A stretch of 64,000 nucleotides of DNA from Asterias amurensis (GCF_032118995.1 NC_092650.1:18595501-18659500); one strand, 5' to 3'. Positions 12,701 through 22,427 are shown, counted from the first letter of the stretch. Notes: a model not told the origin generated them from the sequence alone. A program made the numbers and translations.

Positions 12701-15700
12701 GTAAGACAAGTTCCGGTCTTTGTCCTTTCTCATAAAGACAGGGGGACCAGACTATAACATAACTGCTGTTGACATTTCACTAAAACTCTTCTGGCTAGGT
12801 GCCGTCCCAAATCTATGAAAGTACTCCACTCTATGAGATTTAATACCGGATTTCAGAGATTTAATACCGGATTCAGAAAGTTCCCTGAAAATGTACCAAA
12901 CATTCCATGTTCTGATGAACACATTTAACAGTCTCCCTGATTGTGGAAACCTTTTCCCTATTATGTTGAATGTCATTCTTAAAGGAACACGTTGCCTTGG
13001 ATCGGACGAGTTGGTCTATAAAACGGGTTTGAAACCGTTTGTTATGAAATGCATATGGTTGGAAAGATGTTTTAAAAGTAGAATACAATTATCCATACAA
13101 ATTTGCCTCGAAATTGCGTGGTTTTCCTTTTACTGTGTGAACTAACTCGGTCAGCCATTTATGGGAGTCAAAAATTTTACTCCCATAAATGGCCAACCGT
13201 GTTATTCAATGAGGTAAAAGGAAAATTTCGAGGCGTGTTTGTGTGGATCATTGTATTCAACTTTTACAATACCTTTCTACCCATATGCATTGTATAACAA
13301 ACGGTTACAAACGCTTTTCAAAGACCAACTCGTCCGATCCAAGGCAATGTGTTCCTTTAATATCTCCTTGATTATTGTACAAGTTCTCCCTGATTGCAAG
13401 TTGCAAATGTTGGCAGCTCTGGGATGTCCTGTGTGTTGTCTAATAATAATAATAATAATAAAAATATTTAAAATTTATATTGCGCCCCTTACATACAAAA
13501 TGATCAGAGGCGCAGAACACATGTAAAAAGCACAGAGTTGAAGAAAAAGACAAAGAAAAAAGACTGGTCACCAGGCCAGTGCCCGAACAAAAGTATGGGG
13601 ATACGTCTGTCCCGCCAACAGAGAACTAATTAATTACTTATTACATAGGCCTATCTCTGCTGGCATCGGTAATGTTTTGACCTTTTCAGGAGACAGACGC
13701 CTCTAACCCTATCAATGCTAAAATTCTAAAACTAATTGCCAAAGTGACCATAGAAGAAGACAATAAAAAGCTAAAAAGCGGTTTTAAAAAGATAGGTTTT
13801 TATATTACATTTAAAAGAGATGAGTTTCTGTTCGCTACGTATGTGAACGGTAGCGCATTCCAAAGCTTAGCGGCTGCCACAGAAAAAGTCTAATACACAT
13901 AAAAGAACCCAGTTACACTTGCTGCTAAGAGAAAAGATTATAATCACATTATGGAAGCAAAGAGTTTTGGAAGAGGGCTCATCTGAGTCATGAAACAAAA
14001 TTTTGTATAAAAACACCCTTACAATCTTTCAAACTATGTCTCTTCAACTCAGTGGTGAAGAGAGCGAAGAAACAGCAGCATGAGCGCACCTCCAATGACG
14101 ACTCGGAGTCGCAGAACGAGCAGGGACACTCGGACAGCGACCAAGTTCATCAGGAGCATCTGAGGCCAAAGCGTACCCTGCGCAGGACAGCCAGCGTGCT
14201 GTCCCCGAACCCGGGCGATCTGAACATGCCCAGCAGCAGCGGCTCCCGCACCCCGCGGGAGAGTATGGGTAACATGAACCTGTTGTGGGACAATGAAGAG
14301 GATAAGGTGATGATGGGAAGGAGCAGCATCACCGGCGACGTACCGCTTGAAGAAGAGGAAGCAGACGCAACAATGACGCCAACTCATGAGCCGGGGAGGC
14401 CGGCACCGAGGAAAGCTACCTCCAAATCGAGCTTCTCTGGGATAAGTAAGTTGGTGCTTTAGTTTATTTTGTTAAGTTTTGAAGTTTTGTGCAGCTAACA
14501 AAGGCATGAACCTATAGTGCTATGCTTCATTTCCCACTATGCTTCATTTCAAAGAGGGACAATGAGTACTGAAATTCACGCTCCAAATTTCTCTTTATCT
14601 GGAGGTTATTGTGTAACCCCAATTCAAGACCCCAATTCAAGACCTTCAGCCTTTTGTTGCAAAAACGAGGATTACGAGAGATTGATTGGCTGCCACCATT
14701 GTGTATCATTGTATTCGGCATGGGAGGCAAGTGCGAGATTCCAGCCATTGAATCAGGTAGATCCTAAAGAAGAACCAGGCGAACAGGAGCAAGTCCAAGA
14801 AGCGTCGAGGGGCCGGTTATCAGCTGTGGCTCTTAACACTCTAAAGCCATATTTACTTATTCATCGTGTGTGTATATTGTAGAGGAACGACACCGCATGG
14901 CACGGAGCATCAGTGATGTCGAACGCGAAGAGAAGCGAGCACGAAAGAAGCCTTCCCAGCATCACGCAGCAGAAGACACTCAGAGGTCATCGTCAGCCCT
15001 GCCTGTACACATGGAGGATAGGTAAGTGAAGCATAAGGAAACAACTGGATAGTGGAATGGTTTTAACTCTCCAATGGCCATTTTACTTCACAAACAAATG
15101 TTTTTTCAAAGAACATTAGACTGCATTTTGGCGACCCCAACCAGAATTATTGGTCATCGGTTGAGCGTTTTTGCAGGATTGGTTGAGGAGCGGTGACGAT
15201 TCTGTTCAGACCAACTGGTAACCGACTTTAGGTTAAACAACAATCAGACATGGCGCACAGAGGCAAGGTTCAAACTTGTTGAAGCTTAACCGATAGTCAC
15301 CTGACTGGTACATACACACTGTCCTTACCTAAGACCATGAAACACTCATAATAAACATTCATTATTTACTGCCTTGCAAATAATCATTTCCAAACGAAAT
15401 GTTTACCGTTGGAAAGAGTAAACAATTCTCTTTAATATGGTATATTTTAGCCATGTTCACCTACTCGTATCACTAGTACAAGAGAGTATTGATGTTCACC
15501 CACGAGTTTTCTTGGAAAAAAATAGAATAAGCTGTTTCAAATAAACTTACCTAAAATGTTAATAGCCTGACGTTTTGACCCTAGCAGAGTCTTTTTTCGA
15601 AGGCTTAAAGACAGTGTACACTATTGGTAATTGTCAAAGGCCAGTCTTCTCACTTGGTGTATCTCAACATATGCATAAAATAACAAACCTGTGAAAACTT

Positions 15701-16413
15701 GAGCTGGATCGGTCGTCGGAGTTGCGAGATAACTATGAAAGAAAAAACATCCTTGTCACACGAAGTTGTGTGCTTTCAGATGCTTGATTTCGAGACCTCA
15801 AGTTCTAAACTTGAGGTCTCGAAATCAAATTCGTGGAAAATTACTTCTTTCTCGAAAACTACTCCACTTCAGAGGGAGCCGTTTCTCACAATGTTTTATA
15901 CTACCAACCTCTCCCCATTACTTGATACCAAGTAAGGTTTTGTGCTAATAATTATTTTGAGTAATTACCAATAGTGTCCACTGTCTTTAAGGGAAAGACT
16001 CTGCTACGGTCAAAACGTCAGGCCTATAACTATTTGTTTAGTTTTCTTGAAGTTAGGCAACAACTGCATGTGTGTATCCCCCTTAATCTTTGAAGAATGC
16101 CAGAAACAGACTTGTTTATAGACAAGATATAAAACTAAGCGATTCTGTTTCTTTCTAAACGTACAGTGGTACCGATAAAAGTGGGCACCATCTCGCAGAT
16201 GATGACAACGCCTGCAGCGGGGACGAACATTCCGAGGAGGACATCGATAAGGGCGTGTCATCAGACAGCACCACGCCCTCGCTCTCCGGGATGGAAGACC
16301 AAGGGAGTAAGGCTTCCACACTGCAAGGCGAGGGTTATGACTCAAGCAGTGAAGCCTCGCCTGAATCCAGACGAGATGACGTCCAGTCAAAGAAGAACAA
16401 AAATATTCCGTAG
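804..16413 (+). CDS. CNGB-like: Cyclic nucleotide-gated cation channel, beta-type subunit (5'-partial, 15 exons)
   Basis: Fifteen exons with GT-AG borders join into one frame of 836 codons plus stop: 804-962, 2309-2514, 3817-3867, 4515-4666, 5260-5382, 6593-6734, 7265-7424, 8317-8414, 9126-9209, 10035-10153, 11279-11425, 12019-12311, 14053-14445, 14883-15021, 16167-16413. The first base completes a codon begun in an exon outside the window. In order the protein shows S1 and S2 (exon 2), S3 and a short S4 with WRLPRLLK (exon 4), S5 (exon 5), pore helix, filter TIGNLP and S6 (exon 6), C-linker (exons 7-8) and a cyclic-nucleotide-binding domain (exons 9-11) with FGEISLL and RRTADV in the phosphate-binding cassette. 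The filter lacks the Glu of A-type subunits (TIGET), as in vertebrate CNGB1 and CNGB3. A Ser/Lys/Glu-rich tail of about 360 residues follows. By family, it opens on cGMP/cAMP binding as part of a heterotetramer in a sensory or sperm plasma membrane; the tissue is unknown. Confidence 0.94.
1188..1483. repeat. Terminal-inverted-repeat element (CATAGAGTTATA family), copy 1
   Basis: Inverted ends begin CATAGAGTTATATATAA and run into AGAGGGCGCACTGG, and the complement closes the element. There is no coding capacity. It sits in the first intron visible in the window. Just upstream, about 1108-1163, a short unit containing ACGTCTTGCGC is repeated four to five times. Confidence 0.75.
2628..2870. repeat. 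Interspersed repeat with an ATTTATATAGCGC head
   Basis: It starts with AATTTATATAGCGCC and contains GAGTGTTCCATTCTTTTGG. The layout matches the repeats at 6748-7016 and 13441-13930, which have an AAT microsatellite before the same kind of head. ORFs across it on the minus strand are chance readings of repeat DNA. Confidence 0.5.
3230..3502. repeat. Terminal-inverted-repeat element (CATAGAGTTATA family), copy 2
   Basis: It has the same inverted ends as the element at 1188 and a related interior containing GCATCACCAGTGCGCCCTC and GTTGACAAACAGCATCGCG. It lies in the next intron of the channel gene and is a non-autonomous element by size. Confidence 0.75.
3918..4360. repeat. Foldback element (GATGTTAAATTTGCATCGGG arms)
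   Basis: The left arm at 3918 and the right arm ending at 4360 are inverted copies. Shared inner parts include the ACCCATACAC region and the GTTACTCAGGTGGGATTC region. Fragments of the same arm occur at 40893-40925 and 42881-42925. It fills most of the intron between exons 3 and 4. Confidence 0.7.
4741..4907. repeat. Short inverted-repeat element (AGATGGATTGCA family)
   Basis: The ends read AGATGGATTGCA and the inverse of a related sequence, with CCATATTTGATGAA inside. Sister copies are at about 6190-6345 and, inverted, 50690-50840. Confidence 0.6.
5406..5554. repeat. Near-perfect 149-bp palindrome
   Basis: Arms begin ACAATTGTTGCACGCTCTGA and the right arm ends with the complement. The centre carries GGGTGCCATTTTCCCCC and its mirror. 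In RNA it would form a long hairpin within the intron after exon 5. Confidence 0.8.
6190..6345. repeat. Short inverted-repeat element (AGATGGATTGCA family)
   Basis: This second copy shares CCGCCATATTTGATGAAT and a GCGTACACGTATGCACTTTT-like segment with the element at 4741. It lies within the intron between channel exons 5 and 6. Confidence 0.55.
6593..6734 (+). other. Pore exon of the CNG subunit
   Basis: This single exon holds the end of the S5-P linker, the pore helix (KTLITIG), the filter sequence NLPLP and all of S6 (ending FATIIGQ). Vertebrate B subunits read GGLPDP or GGLPEP here and A subunits read GETPPP. The Asn in place of Gly or Glu directly after the TIG stretch is the distinctive residue of this copy. 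Confidence 0.9.
6748..7016. repeat. AAT microsatellite joined to an interspersed repeat
   Basis: About ten AAT units are followed by AAAGCATTTATATAGCTC and then a GC-richer body with TCATTCCATAGACGCAGGG. It has the same layout as 2628-2870 and 13441-13930. It starts only about 13 bases after the donor of exon 6. Confidence 0.6.
7436..7650. repeat. Two direct copies of an ~83-bp unit
   Basis: Positions 7436-7518 and 7567-7650 both read through TGGACCACCTTGGTGGT and GGCGGCGTGTTTTCTTTCC, with about 133 bases from copy to copy. The unit contains a perfect inverted core, GGACCACCTTGGTGGTC in the first copy. Confidence 0.7.
7787..8180 (+). mobile_element. SINE with a tRNA-Leu/Ser-like head
   Basis: The head contains an A box (TGGCCGAGCGG) and a B box (GGTTCGATTCC) about 45 bases apart. 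An unrelated body and an AT-rich tail (GCGTTATAAATACGG then TTATTATTT) follow. The tRNA fold is degraded, so this is a pol-III-derived SINE rather than a working tRNA. The same head recurs at 42291-42380. Confidence 0.7.
8630..9035 (+). repeat. Minisatellite of GGTTCTGAGAAGAACCAGTG-type units
   Basis: About 400 bases of degenerate units of some 23-36 bases lie in the intron after exon 8. The core GGTTCTGAGAAGAACC is itself an inverted repeat. At 8698-8710 and 8732-8744 the array spells GAAGGTTCTGGAA, which matches the GAA-nn-TTC-nn-GAA layout of a heat-shock element. Confidence 0.8.
9290..9440. repeat. Interspersed repeat, inverted relative of 42400-42545
   Basis: GCCACTTTGAGGTGAGGGCT and GGCTGAAACAGGGTTACCCC recur as the complement downstream of the SINE head at 42291. 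This suggests a SINE body that also occurs without its head. Confidence 0.5.
9604..10002. repeat. TTAA-bounded palindromic element, family P copy 1
   Basis: It is bounded by TTAA on both sides, with ends AGGAACACGTTGCC and the complement. The whole 390 bases fold on themselves, with the centre GGTCGGCCATNTATGGGAG against its mirror. Three more copies are at 12979, 18078 and 61999. It ends 32 bases before the exon 10 acceptor, so that exon's branch point may lie in or beside the element. Confidence 0.9.
10551..10926. repeat. TTAA-bounded foldback element, family T
   Basis: The ends read TTAAAGCCATTATACACTT and the inverse. A half-copy ends near 39442. The interior at about 10820-10860 carries ATTGAGC, AAATTTTCACAGGTTTG and TTATTTT, a piece also found in family Q, and the first 23 bases of the two families match at most positions. 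The long plus-strand ORF here is a chance reading. Confidence 0.7.
11630..11760 (+). mobile_element. tRNA-headed SINE fragment (TAGCTNAGTTGGTAGAGC type)
   Basis: ATTGGCAAAATAGGAACACC leads into TAGCTGAGTTGGTAGAGCGC (A box) and GGTTCGAATCC (B box). Related heads are at about 650-760, 45826-45900 (inverted) and 48520-48640, all preceded by a CAAAATAGG or AGGGAGACC motif where intact. Confidence 0.6.
11751..11905. repeat. Direct repeat flanking exon 12, left copy
   Basis: It shares AACAACATTACATG, ACATTATGCA, GACCAATCA and TATGGAAAGCTTA blocks in the same order with 12520-12680, on the other side of exon 12. Either exon 12 lies inside an old local duplication or two copies of one repeat landed there. 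Confidence 0.55.
12520..12680. repeat. Direct repeat flanking exon 12, right copy
   Basis: This is the partner of 11751-11905. It contains AACAACATTACATGATGTAC, GACCAATCATAACACAG and TATGGAAAGCTTAC, followed by a CACGTTTA block as in the left copy. Confidence 0.55.
12979..13360. repeat. TTAA-bounded palindromic element, family P copy 2
   Basis: It has the same arms as the element at 9604 and is bounded by TTAA at both ends. The centre is near ATGGGAGTCAAAAATTTTAC and its mirror. It lies in the large intron after exon 12. Confidence 0.88.
13441..13930. repeat. AAT microsatellite plus interspersed repeat
   Basis: AATAATAATAATAATAAA leads into TTTATATTGCGCCCCTTAC and a body ending near CGCATTCCAAAGCTTAGC. 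It has the same organisation as 6748-7016. A related AAT-rich insert is at 44574-45039. Confidence 0.5.
14751..14810 (+). pseudogene. Decayed partial copy of CNG exon 12 inside intron 13
   Basis: The 60 bases repeat positions 12013-12072, that is the splice acceptor (AATCAG) plus the first 54 bases of exon 12, with only a few mismatches. The second codon has changed from GAG to TAG, so the native frame stops at once, and no donor follows at the matching place. It lies two introns downstream of its source and looks like a dead local exon duplication. Confidence 0.85.
15562..16025. repeat. Nested foldback elements; family Q copy 1 inside another palindrome
   Basis: The outer arms are GCCTGACGTTTTGACC with CAGAGTC at 15566 on, and their inverse ending near 16022. 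A family Q element (15605-15990, ends TTAAAGACAGTGTACACTAT) sits in the loop. Family Q copies fold around a centre of GATTTCGAGACCTCAA and its mirror. Confidence 0.8.
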
Positions 16414-17089
16414 ACAAATCTGGTTTGTGATAGTCAGAAGTTCTGTATTGTCAGTTCAGTTCTATAAGATCTTGACTACAATTTTTATGAATTTTTAAGA
16501 TTCTGCTAAGCTAAGGTGAGTAGTTTACCAGTCACAGATGGAACATCGTGGTATGGTATTTGGCTGGTAACCTTACTTTGGTAAGCATACTTTTTGTTGT
16601 AGGAATGTTATCGGCCCAATGACCGGATCACTAACATAAAGTGCATTGATACATTGTTGTAAAGTGCGCTGTATAAGAACTAAGTTACATATAGTTACAT
16701 GTGAATGTCCATTATCACTACTATTTGTTCCAAAATTCTATTTGTTCGATGTGATTCCGCACCCAAACAAATTCAGTCAAACCATGTGCAATTTTTGTAG
16801 ATAAGAACAAAGAGTTGTAGATAAAGAACAAAGAACTAAATTATATATTTATTTAACATCTGGCAATTGTGTTTTAAAGTGGCACAGTAAAGCATTCCAG
16901 GTATTTACACTTTTCCAAATTGTTTAAACAAATATTTATTCCAATGTAACAAAAGCCAGGTTGATGTGATTTTGTTATGAAGACAACTCTTAATGTGCAA
17001 TATTTAAGTGTTAGTTTTATAGGAACTGATTGTTTATGAATGATGCCCAATGTAATTGTTATCAGAAATATATTGAGACAAATTGCAGG

Positions 17090-17575
17090 TTAAAGGCACT
17101 GTAAACGTTTGGTAATTGTCAAAGACCAGTCTTCTCACTTGGTTTATTCCATCATAACCATAAAATAACAAGCCTGTGAAAATTCGGGCTCAATCGGTCA
17201 TCAAAGTTGCGAGAAAATGATGAAAGAAAAAACACCCTTGTTGGACGAATTTGTGTGCTTTCAGTAGGGATAAAAGACTTCTAGCTAGAAAATTCGGGCT
17301 CAATCGGTCATCAAAGCTCAATCAGTCATCAAAGTTGCGAGAAAATGATGAAAGAAAAAACACCCTTGTTGGACGAATTTGTGTGCTTTCAGTAGGGATA
17401 AAAGACTTCTAGCTAGAAGTCTTTTATTATTTTAGTGAGAAATTACCTCTTTCTCAAAAATTACATTACTTCAGAGGGAGTCGTTTCCCTCAATGTTTTA
17501 TAATATCATCAGCACTCCAATGCTCGTTGCCAAGTCAGTTTTTAAGTTAATATTTGTTTGAGTAATTCCCTTTAA
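17090..17575. repeat. Family Q element, variant with internal tandem duplication
   Basis: It is bounded by TTAA (TTAAAGGCACTGTAAACG at the left). A block of about 110 bases starting GAAAATTCGGGCTCAATCGG is repeated head to tail inside it (17178 on and 17289 on). Confidence 0.75.
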
Positions 17576-17586
17576 GGCAAGTTTGT

Positions 17587-17812
17587 TTAAAGGCACTGGA
17601 CACTATTGGTCATAACTCAAAATAACTATTAGCATAAAAACTTAATTGGTAACAAGCAATGGAGAGCTGTTGATATTATAAAGTTTTGAGAAACGGCTCC
17701 TTCCGAAGTAACGTAGTTTTAGAAACAGTTTTGTTATTTTGTGCATATGTTGAGATACACCAACTGAGAAAACTAGTCTTTGACAATTACCAATAGTGTC
17801 CAGTGTCTTTAA
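17587..17812. repeat. Family Q element, short internally deleted copy
   Basis: It is bounded by TTAA on both sides, with ends TTAAAGGCACTGGACACTAT and its complement. It lacks the central GATTTCGAGACCTC palindrome. It lies 12 bases after the preceding Q element. Confidence 0.75.
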
Positions 17813-17862
17813 ACAAGAAGTTCCAGTTTGTTGTATTGTTGTTGTAGAAGGAAAACAGTTTG

Positions 17863-17868
17863 AATAAA
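17863..17868 (+). terminator. Candidate poly(A) signal of the CNG gene
   Basis: This is the first clear AATAAA downstream of the stop at 16413. It would give a 3' UTR of about 1.45 kb that includes two foldback elements (17090-17575 and 17587-17812). An earlier site using a variant signal cannot be excluded. Confidence 0.45.
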
Positions 17869-18077
17869 ATATGTATTCAAAGTTTAATCTTGATTACAAT
17901 GTCATAGAAGAAGAGTTAAGATGTTGGAAATGTTATTGTATTGCCAAATTCCAAGTAAAAGAAGTGCAGTAAAAATAACAACAATTTTAACAACTTTAAA
18001 TTTGCGGGGGGGGGGAGAGAGGAAGTGTTGTATTCCAAATGTAAAAGGGTATTTATACGTTTAGTAATGAAAATCAG

Positions 18078-18509
18078 TCAAGGGAACACATTGCATCGGA
18101 CGAGTTGGTCTTTGAAAAGCGTTTGTAACCGTTTAAAAAAATATATATATATGGTTAGAAAGATGTTTTAAAAGTAGAATACAGCTAGTGATCCATACAA
18201 ATTTGCCTCGAAACTGCGTGGTTTTCCTTTTACTCTGTGAATTAACACAGTCGGCCAATTATGGGAGTCATAAATTTGACTCCCAAACATTTCCAACATC
18301 AGATTTAGCGCGCCTTTATAAATGCTGTGTTATTATTAAATGGTCGACCGTGTTAGTTGACGAAAACTGTGCATTTTTAAGGCATGTTTGTGTGAATCAT
18401 CGTATTCTACTTTTACAACATCTTTCTACCCATATGCATTTTATAACAAACGGTTAAAAACGCTTTTCAAAGACCAACTCGATCGATCCAAGGCAACATG
18501 TTCCTTTAA
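18078..18509. repeat. Family P palindromic element copy 3, with an insert
   Basis: The left end is degraded (GGGAACACATTGCATCGG) and the right end is intact with TTAA. About 50 extra bases interrupt the centre near 18283-18340. The rest of 16414-18829 is 3' UTR or AT-rich DNA with no gene seen. Confidence 0.8.
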
Positions 18510-19414
18510 AACTTACTTGGTAAAGAAGTAAAGCAGCTTTGAGTAGAATCATGCATTCTGAGAAAATTGTCACTTCAAAGTACTGTGATTATGGAAAAAG
18601 ATATTTTTTTACGACCCAAAAATTGAATCTGTGAAGCCTATAACCAACAGTAAGGCTTCTCAGATTATGTATTCCATAGCAGATTTGGCGGACAAACCGA
18701 ACTAGATTTTCTATAAAAAAAAAACACTATTTGAATTGAATTGAAGTATTCAAAGGTTTGGTATAATATCTACAACTAGGATACATGTATTTGAGGTCAT
18801 TCAGACACAGCACTGAAGTCGGTTTAACCATAGAGTAAGGAAGAGATGGTTTAACTCGTGGTTCAACCCGATCGAGTTCAACTCTGTGTAATGGTATCAT
18901 TAATAATGAGCTGCGTTTTTTTAGAGGTGTTGGCCAATTGGCTCGGTTAATTTTAAAAAGCAATTATTTAAAAACAATAATTAAAATAGAAATTTTATTG
19001 TCATACACGTTTAATAATATTTTTAGTCTTGTCCTATTGGAGATGTGATAGCACTCCTTATTGCCAACAAAACGTATATATGTATTATATTAGTTTATGT
19101 TAACATTTCCACTTGAATATTTAATGTGAAACTAACTAGAAATACTTTATGAATGTAATTATCTTTACTGCCATTTGTTATTATTTATATATGCACAGTA
19201 TCACTTACTTCAGATTGCAATTAAATAATTATATCACCTGTTGGTTAACTGAATGTAGTTTGTAAGTTGACTGTTTTTGCTTGTCGAGACACTATGGCCG
19301 TATCGGAATAGACTTATCTATCGCAACTTCACAAACCGAGATTTTGCCAACTGAGGCTGTAAAACTATAGAAAGTTAAAACCAGATAGACATAGTTTGTA
19401 AATGCTACGACAAT

Positions 19415-19816
19415 TTAAAGATTGGACACTATTGGTAACTGTCAAAGACTAGCCTTCTCACTTGGTGTATCCACTACCTCCATGGTGTATCTCAACATAT
19501 TTATAAAATAACAAACCTGTAAAAAATTGAGCTCAATCGGTCGTCGAAGTTGCGAGATAATAATGAAAGAAGAAAAACTTGTCACACGAAGTTGTGTACT
19601 TTCACATGCTTGATTTCGAGACCTCAAAATCTAAATCTGAGGTCTCGAAATCAAAATCGTGGAAAATTACTTCTTTCTCGAAAACTACACTACTTCAGAG
19701 GGAGCCCGTTTCTCACATTGTTTTAAACTATCAATCTCTCCCAATTACTCGTTACCGAGAAAGGTTTTATGCTAATAATTATTTTGAGTAATTACCAATA
19801 GTGTCCACTGCATTTA
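19415..19816. repeat. Family Q foldback element, unit A copy 1
   Basis: The left end is TTAAAGATTGGACACTATTG and the right end is a decayed GTGTCCACTGCATTTA. The centre palindrome is GATTTCGAGACCTCAAAA against its mirror. The unit B counterpart is 29671-30076. Confidence 0.8.
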
Positions 19817-20445
19817 GTACAAAGAATTTGGTGGAAACAAATCAACAAATCGTAAGATCTTTCAGCTCATGAATCTTGTCAGAAAAAAATGTTGATTGGT
19901 TTTTTAACGCGATTGATAGTTTTGTCATTTCGACCGACCATGCCCAACCGACATACTTTGTTGATACAGATAGGCCACGCCCCTTGACAAACTGCTGCGA
20001 CTGCAGCTACGACGGCTGATGCTAAGGGCTAAAGACGTCCTATACTTCAAGATACTATGACGCGCCAATCCAGCCTAAGCCAAAGTCGCCATATCAAACA
20101 CGGCCCATCATTTATAGGTTTTTCTATCGCAACTTTACGGCCCGAGTTGTTTGGCCAACCGAGGTTAAAAAAAACTACGGAGAGCCAAAAATGCGAACTA
20201 AATACAGATTGCCATGAATTTGTAAGAATTATGCACAATCATGTTAAAAACTCGTGTTGTTGAATATTTTGGAAACAAAGTAACCATAAAGGGAGGTATT
20301 TTATCAGGTTGTTGAAAGTTTGCAGATGACTCCGATAGGCCTAATAGCTCTTAGGCCTAATAGCTCTTGTGATAATATTGTGTCTACCTTTTCCACACAC
20401 AAAAATATATATGAGAAAGAGTTCGGGCGTGTTTTATCTTTCTAA

Positions 20446-20836
20446 TTAAAGGCAGTGGAAACTATTGGTAATTACTCAAAATAATTTTTAGCATAAAACC
20501 TTTCTTGGGGACGAGTAATGGGGAGAGGTTGACGGTATAACACATTGTGAGAAACGGCTCCCTCTGAAGTGCCATAGTTTTCGAGAAAGAAGTAATGTTC
20601 CACGAATTTGATTTCGAGACCTCAGATTTAGAACTTGAGGTCTCGAAATCAACCATCTAAACGCACACAACTCATTCGTGTGACATGGGTGGGTTTTTTT
20701 CTTTCATTATTATCTCGCAAGTTCGAAGACCGATTGAGCTCAAATTTTCACAGGTTTGTTATTTTATGCATATGTTGAGATACACCAACTGTGAAGGCTA
20801 TCTTTGACAATTACCAAAAGTGTCCACTGCCTTTAA
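20446..20836. repeat. Family Q foldback element, unit A copy 2 (reverse)
   Basis: It is bounded by TTAA on both sides, with ends TTAAAGGCAGTGGAAACTAT and the complement. The unit B counterpart is 30707-31097. Confidence 0.85.
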
Positions 20837-21304
20837 GGCGTCTGAAAGTACACAATGCCATGCCACAATGGTGTTGTTTCTTTAATTGTTTTCCGCCTGC
20901 AACTTCGATGACAATTTGATCCCACATGTCCACAGGTTTTGTTAATGTGTTTTAGTACATGAGGATACACCAAGTGAGAATACTTGTTCTATTAGCCCAC
21001 CAACAGTACCACATATACCGTATTATAAAATTACTAAAATGATCCGTAATTTCATGTTCAAGAAAAACAATTTAGTTTTGCACAATCACATACAATCCAC
21101 ACACGTAATAGCCTAGTTGGTGGTTTTTCCAATAACGTATTTTATTGTATTTTTATTTATATAGCAATAAATGAGGTTAACGTTTAACGGTCCATGTTAT
21201 ATTTTAATAAAAACTACAGTATGTATAATTATAATAAGTACTTTATAATACAAACGTTATATTTAAGAGTAATATAGTGCCATGAGGTAGATGGCCTTAT
21301 TATA

Positions 21305-21333
21305 GCTTTCGATCTAAACCGGACTTTCGTCAG
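21305..21333 (-). ncRNA. Hammerhead-ribozyme-like core, degraded (unit A, first)
   Basis: The minus strand reads CTGACGA, a loop segment, then CGAAAGC, the two conserved boxes of a hammerhead ribozyme. Stem II between them is imperfect here, and no cleavage-site UH with a matching stem I is visible. It is part of a direct repeat of about 135 bases shared with 21759-21880. Confidence 0.3.
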
Positions 21334-21830
21334 AGGTATGGTAATAGTAATATACTATAGGTTTTCTTGGTCAAATTCGGCACATCAGCAGTCAATTTCA
21401 TTTTCATGCGTTCGAATTAAAGCTGTTTTGCCTCTCCAGTTGTTATTGCGTTTCAAATTCAGAATTCGGCCATTAAATTTCGTTTTGAGTCGAGTCAAAT
21501 TCCTTTAGCACTCTGTTCAATTTAGCCCATCGTCATTCTTTTTCGTGACACACACGCCTCAAGAATTTGAATGCTGCTTTGATGAATTGTTAAATTGAAT
21601 GACTATTTTGTTAAGTCGAATGACGCAACATTACATTTGACTAATCACAAAACGAAATCGAATGACCCTTTTGAGTAGCATTCGATTTTGCGCGAAATAG
21701 AATAGCTTGGTGGTTAAATTGGCTGCTCTTGTTCCGAAATTGACCGAGAAAACCTATATGTACTTTATAAAAACGTTATATTGTTTAAGAGTAATATAGT
21801 GCCAATAGTGCCATGAGGTAGATGGCCTTA

Positions 21831-21858
21831 GCTTTCGATCCAACCGGACCTTCGTCAG
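21831..21858 (-). ncRNA. Hammerhead-ribozyme-like core (unit A, second)
   Basis: The minus strand reads CTGACGA, A, then GGTCC-GGTT-GGATC (a five-pair stem with one G-U and a tetraloop), then GAAA. This fits the conserved core plus stem II of hammerhead ribozymes known from Penelope-like elements and retrozymes. Stems I and III are not convincing, so activity is doubtful. It is conserved at 32091-32118. Confidence 0.4.
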
Positions 21859-22331
21859 AGGTATGGTAATAGTATAGTAGTTATATATTTCCAATTTAAA
21901 CAAAAAATTAAGTTATTGTCCCAATTGCACCGTAAAGCACCGTAGTTTACGTTAGTGTTAGTAAACAATTTAAAACCAAACTTTCATTGCTAAATCATTA
22001 GGGTATTTTCGAAATAACTTGGACCCCGGGCCCCAGGCTTTTTTATCTCCATAGCCATTTATTTTTAAATCACACCTTCGGCGCTTCAGAGATCGTCAGC
22101 GACTGCCGAAATTGCTTCCTTATTATCTTAGTACATGTTTTGCAAGTTTGAATGCCATTTTTGTTAACAAGGTATTTCTCGATTTTGTTTTCGGCATTAT
22201 AATGGCACATTTTCTTATAAAATGCAATTTCTTCACATAGGCCTACCGACCGACCGCAATGACGGGACGGTAAATCTAATATTAATAAAATATATAAATT
22301 GTAAAAACATAATTTTATCAGAATGGGTGCT

Positions 22332-22337
22332 TTTATT
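22332..22337 (-). terminator. Poly(A) signal of the unit A Ig gene
   Basis: AATAAA on the minus strand, about 90 bases past the stop, gives a short 3' UTR. The same signal is kept in unit B at about 32592. Confidence 0.6.
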
Positions 22338-22427
22338 TTAATACAATGTAAAGCAGACGGGCTTAATTATCTCACACACTTGTAATTTAAAGTTTCAAAA
22401 TCACAGTTCAGTGTAACTGTTATTCTA

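Larger units (their letters stand above)
18961..22331. other. Unit A, region downstream of the Ig gene
   Basis: This is AT-rich DNA without a credible gene. It holds two family Q elements (19415-19816 and, in reverse, 20446-20836), a foldback of about 400 bases at 21357-21760, and the direct repeats with a ribozyme-like core described separately. The matching stretch of unit B is 29210-32590. Confidence 0.7.
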
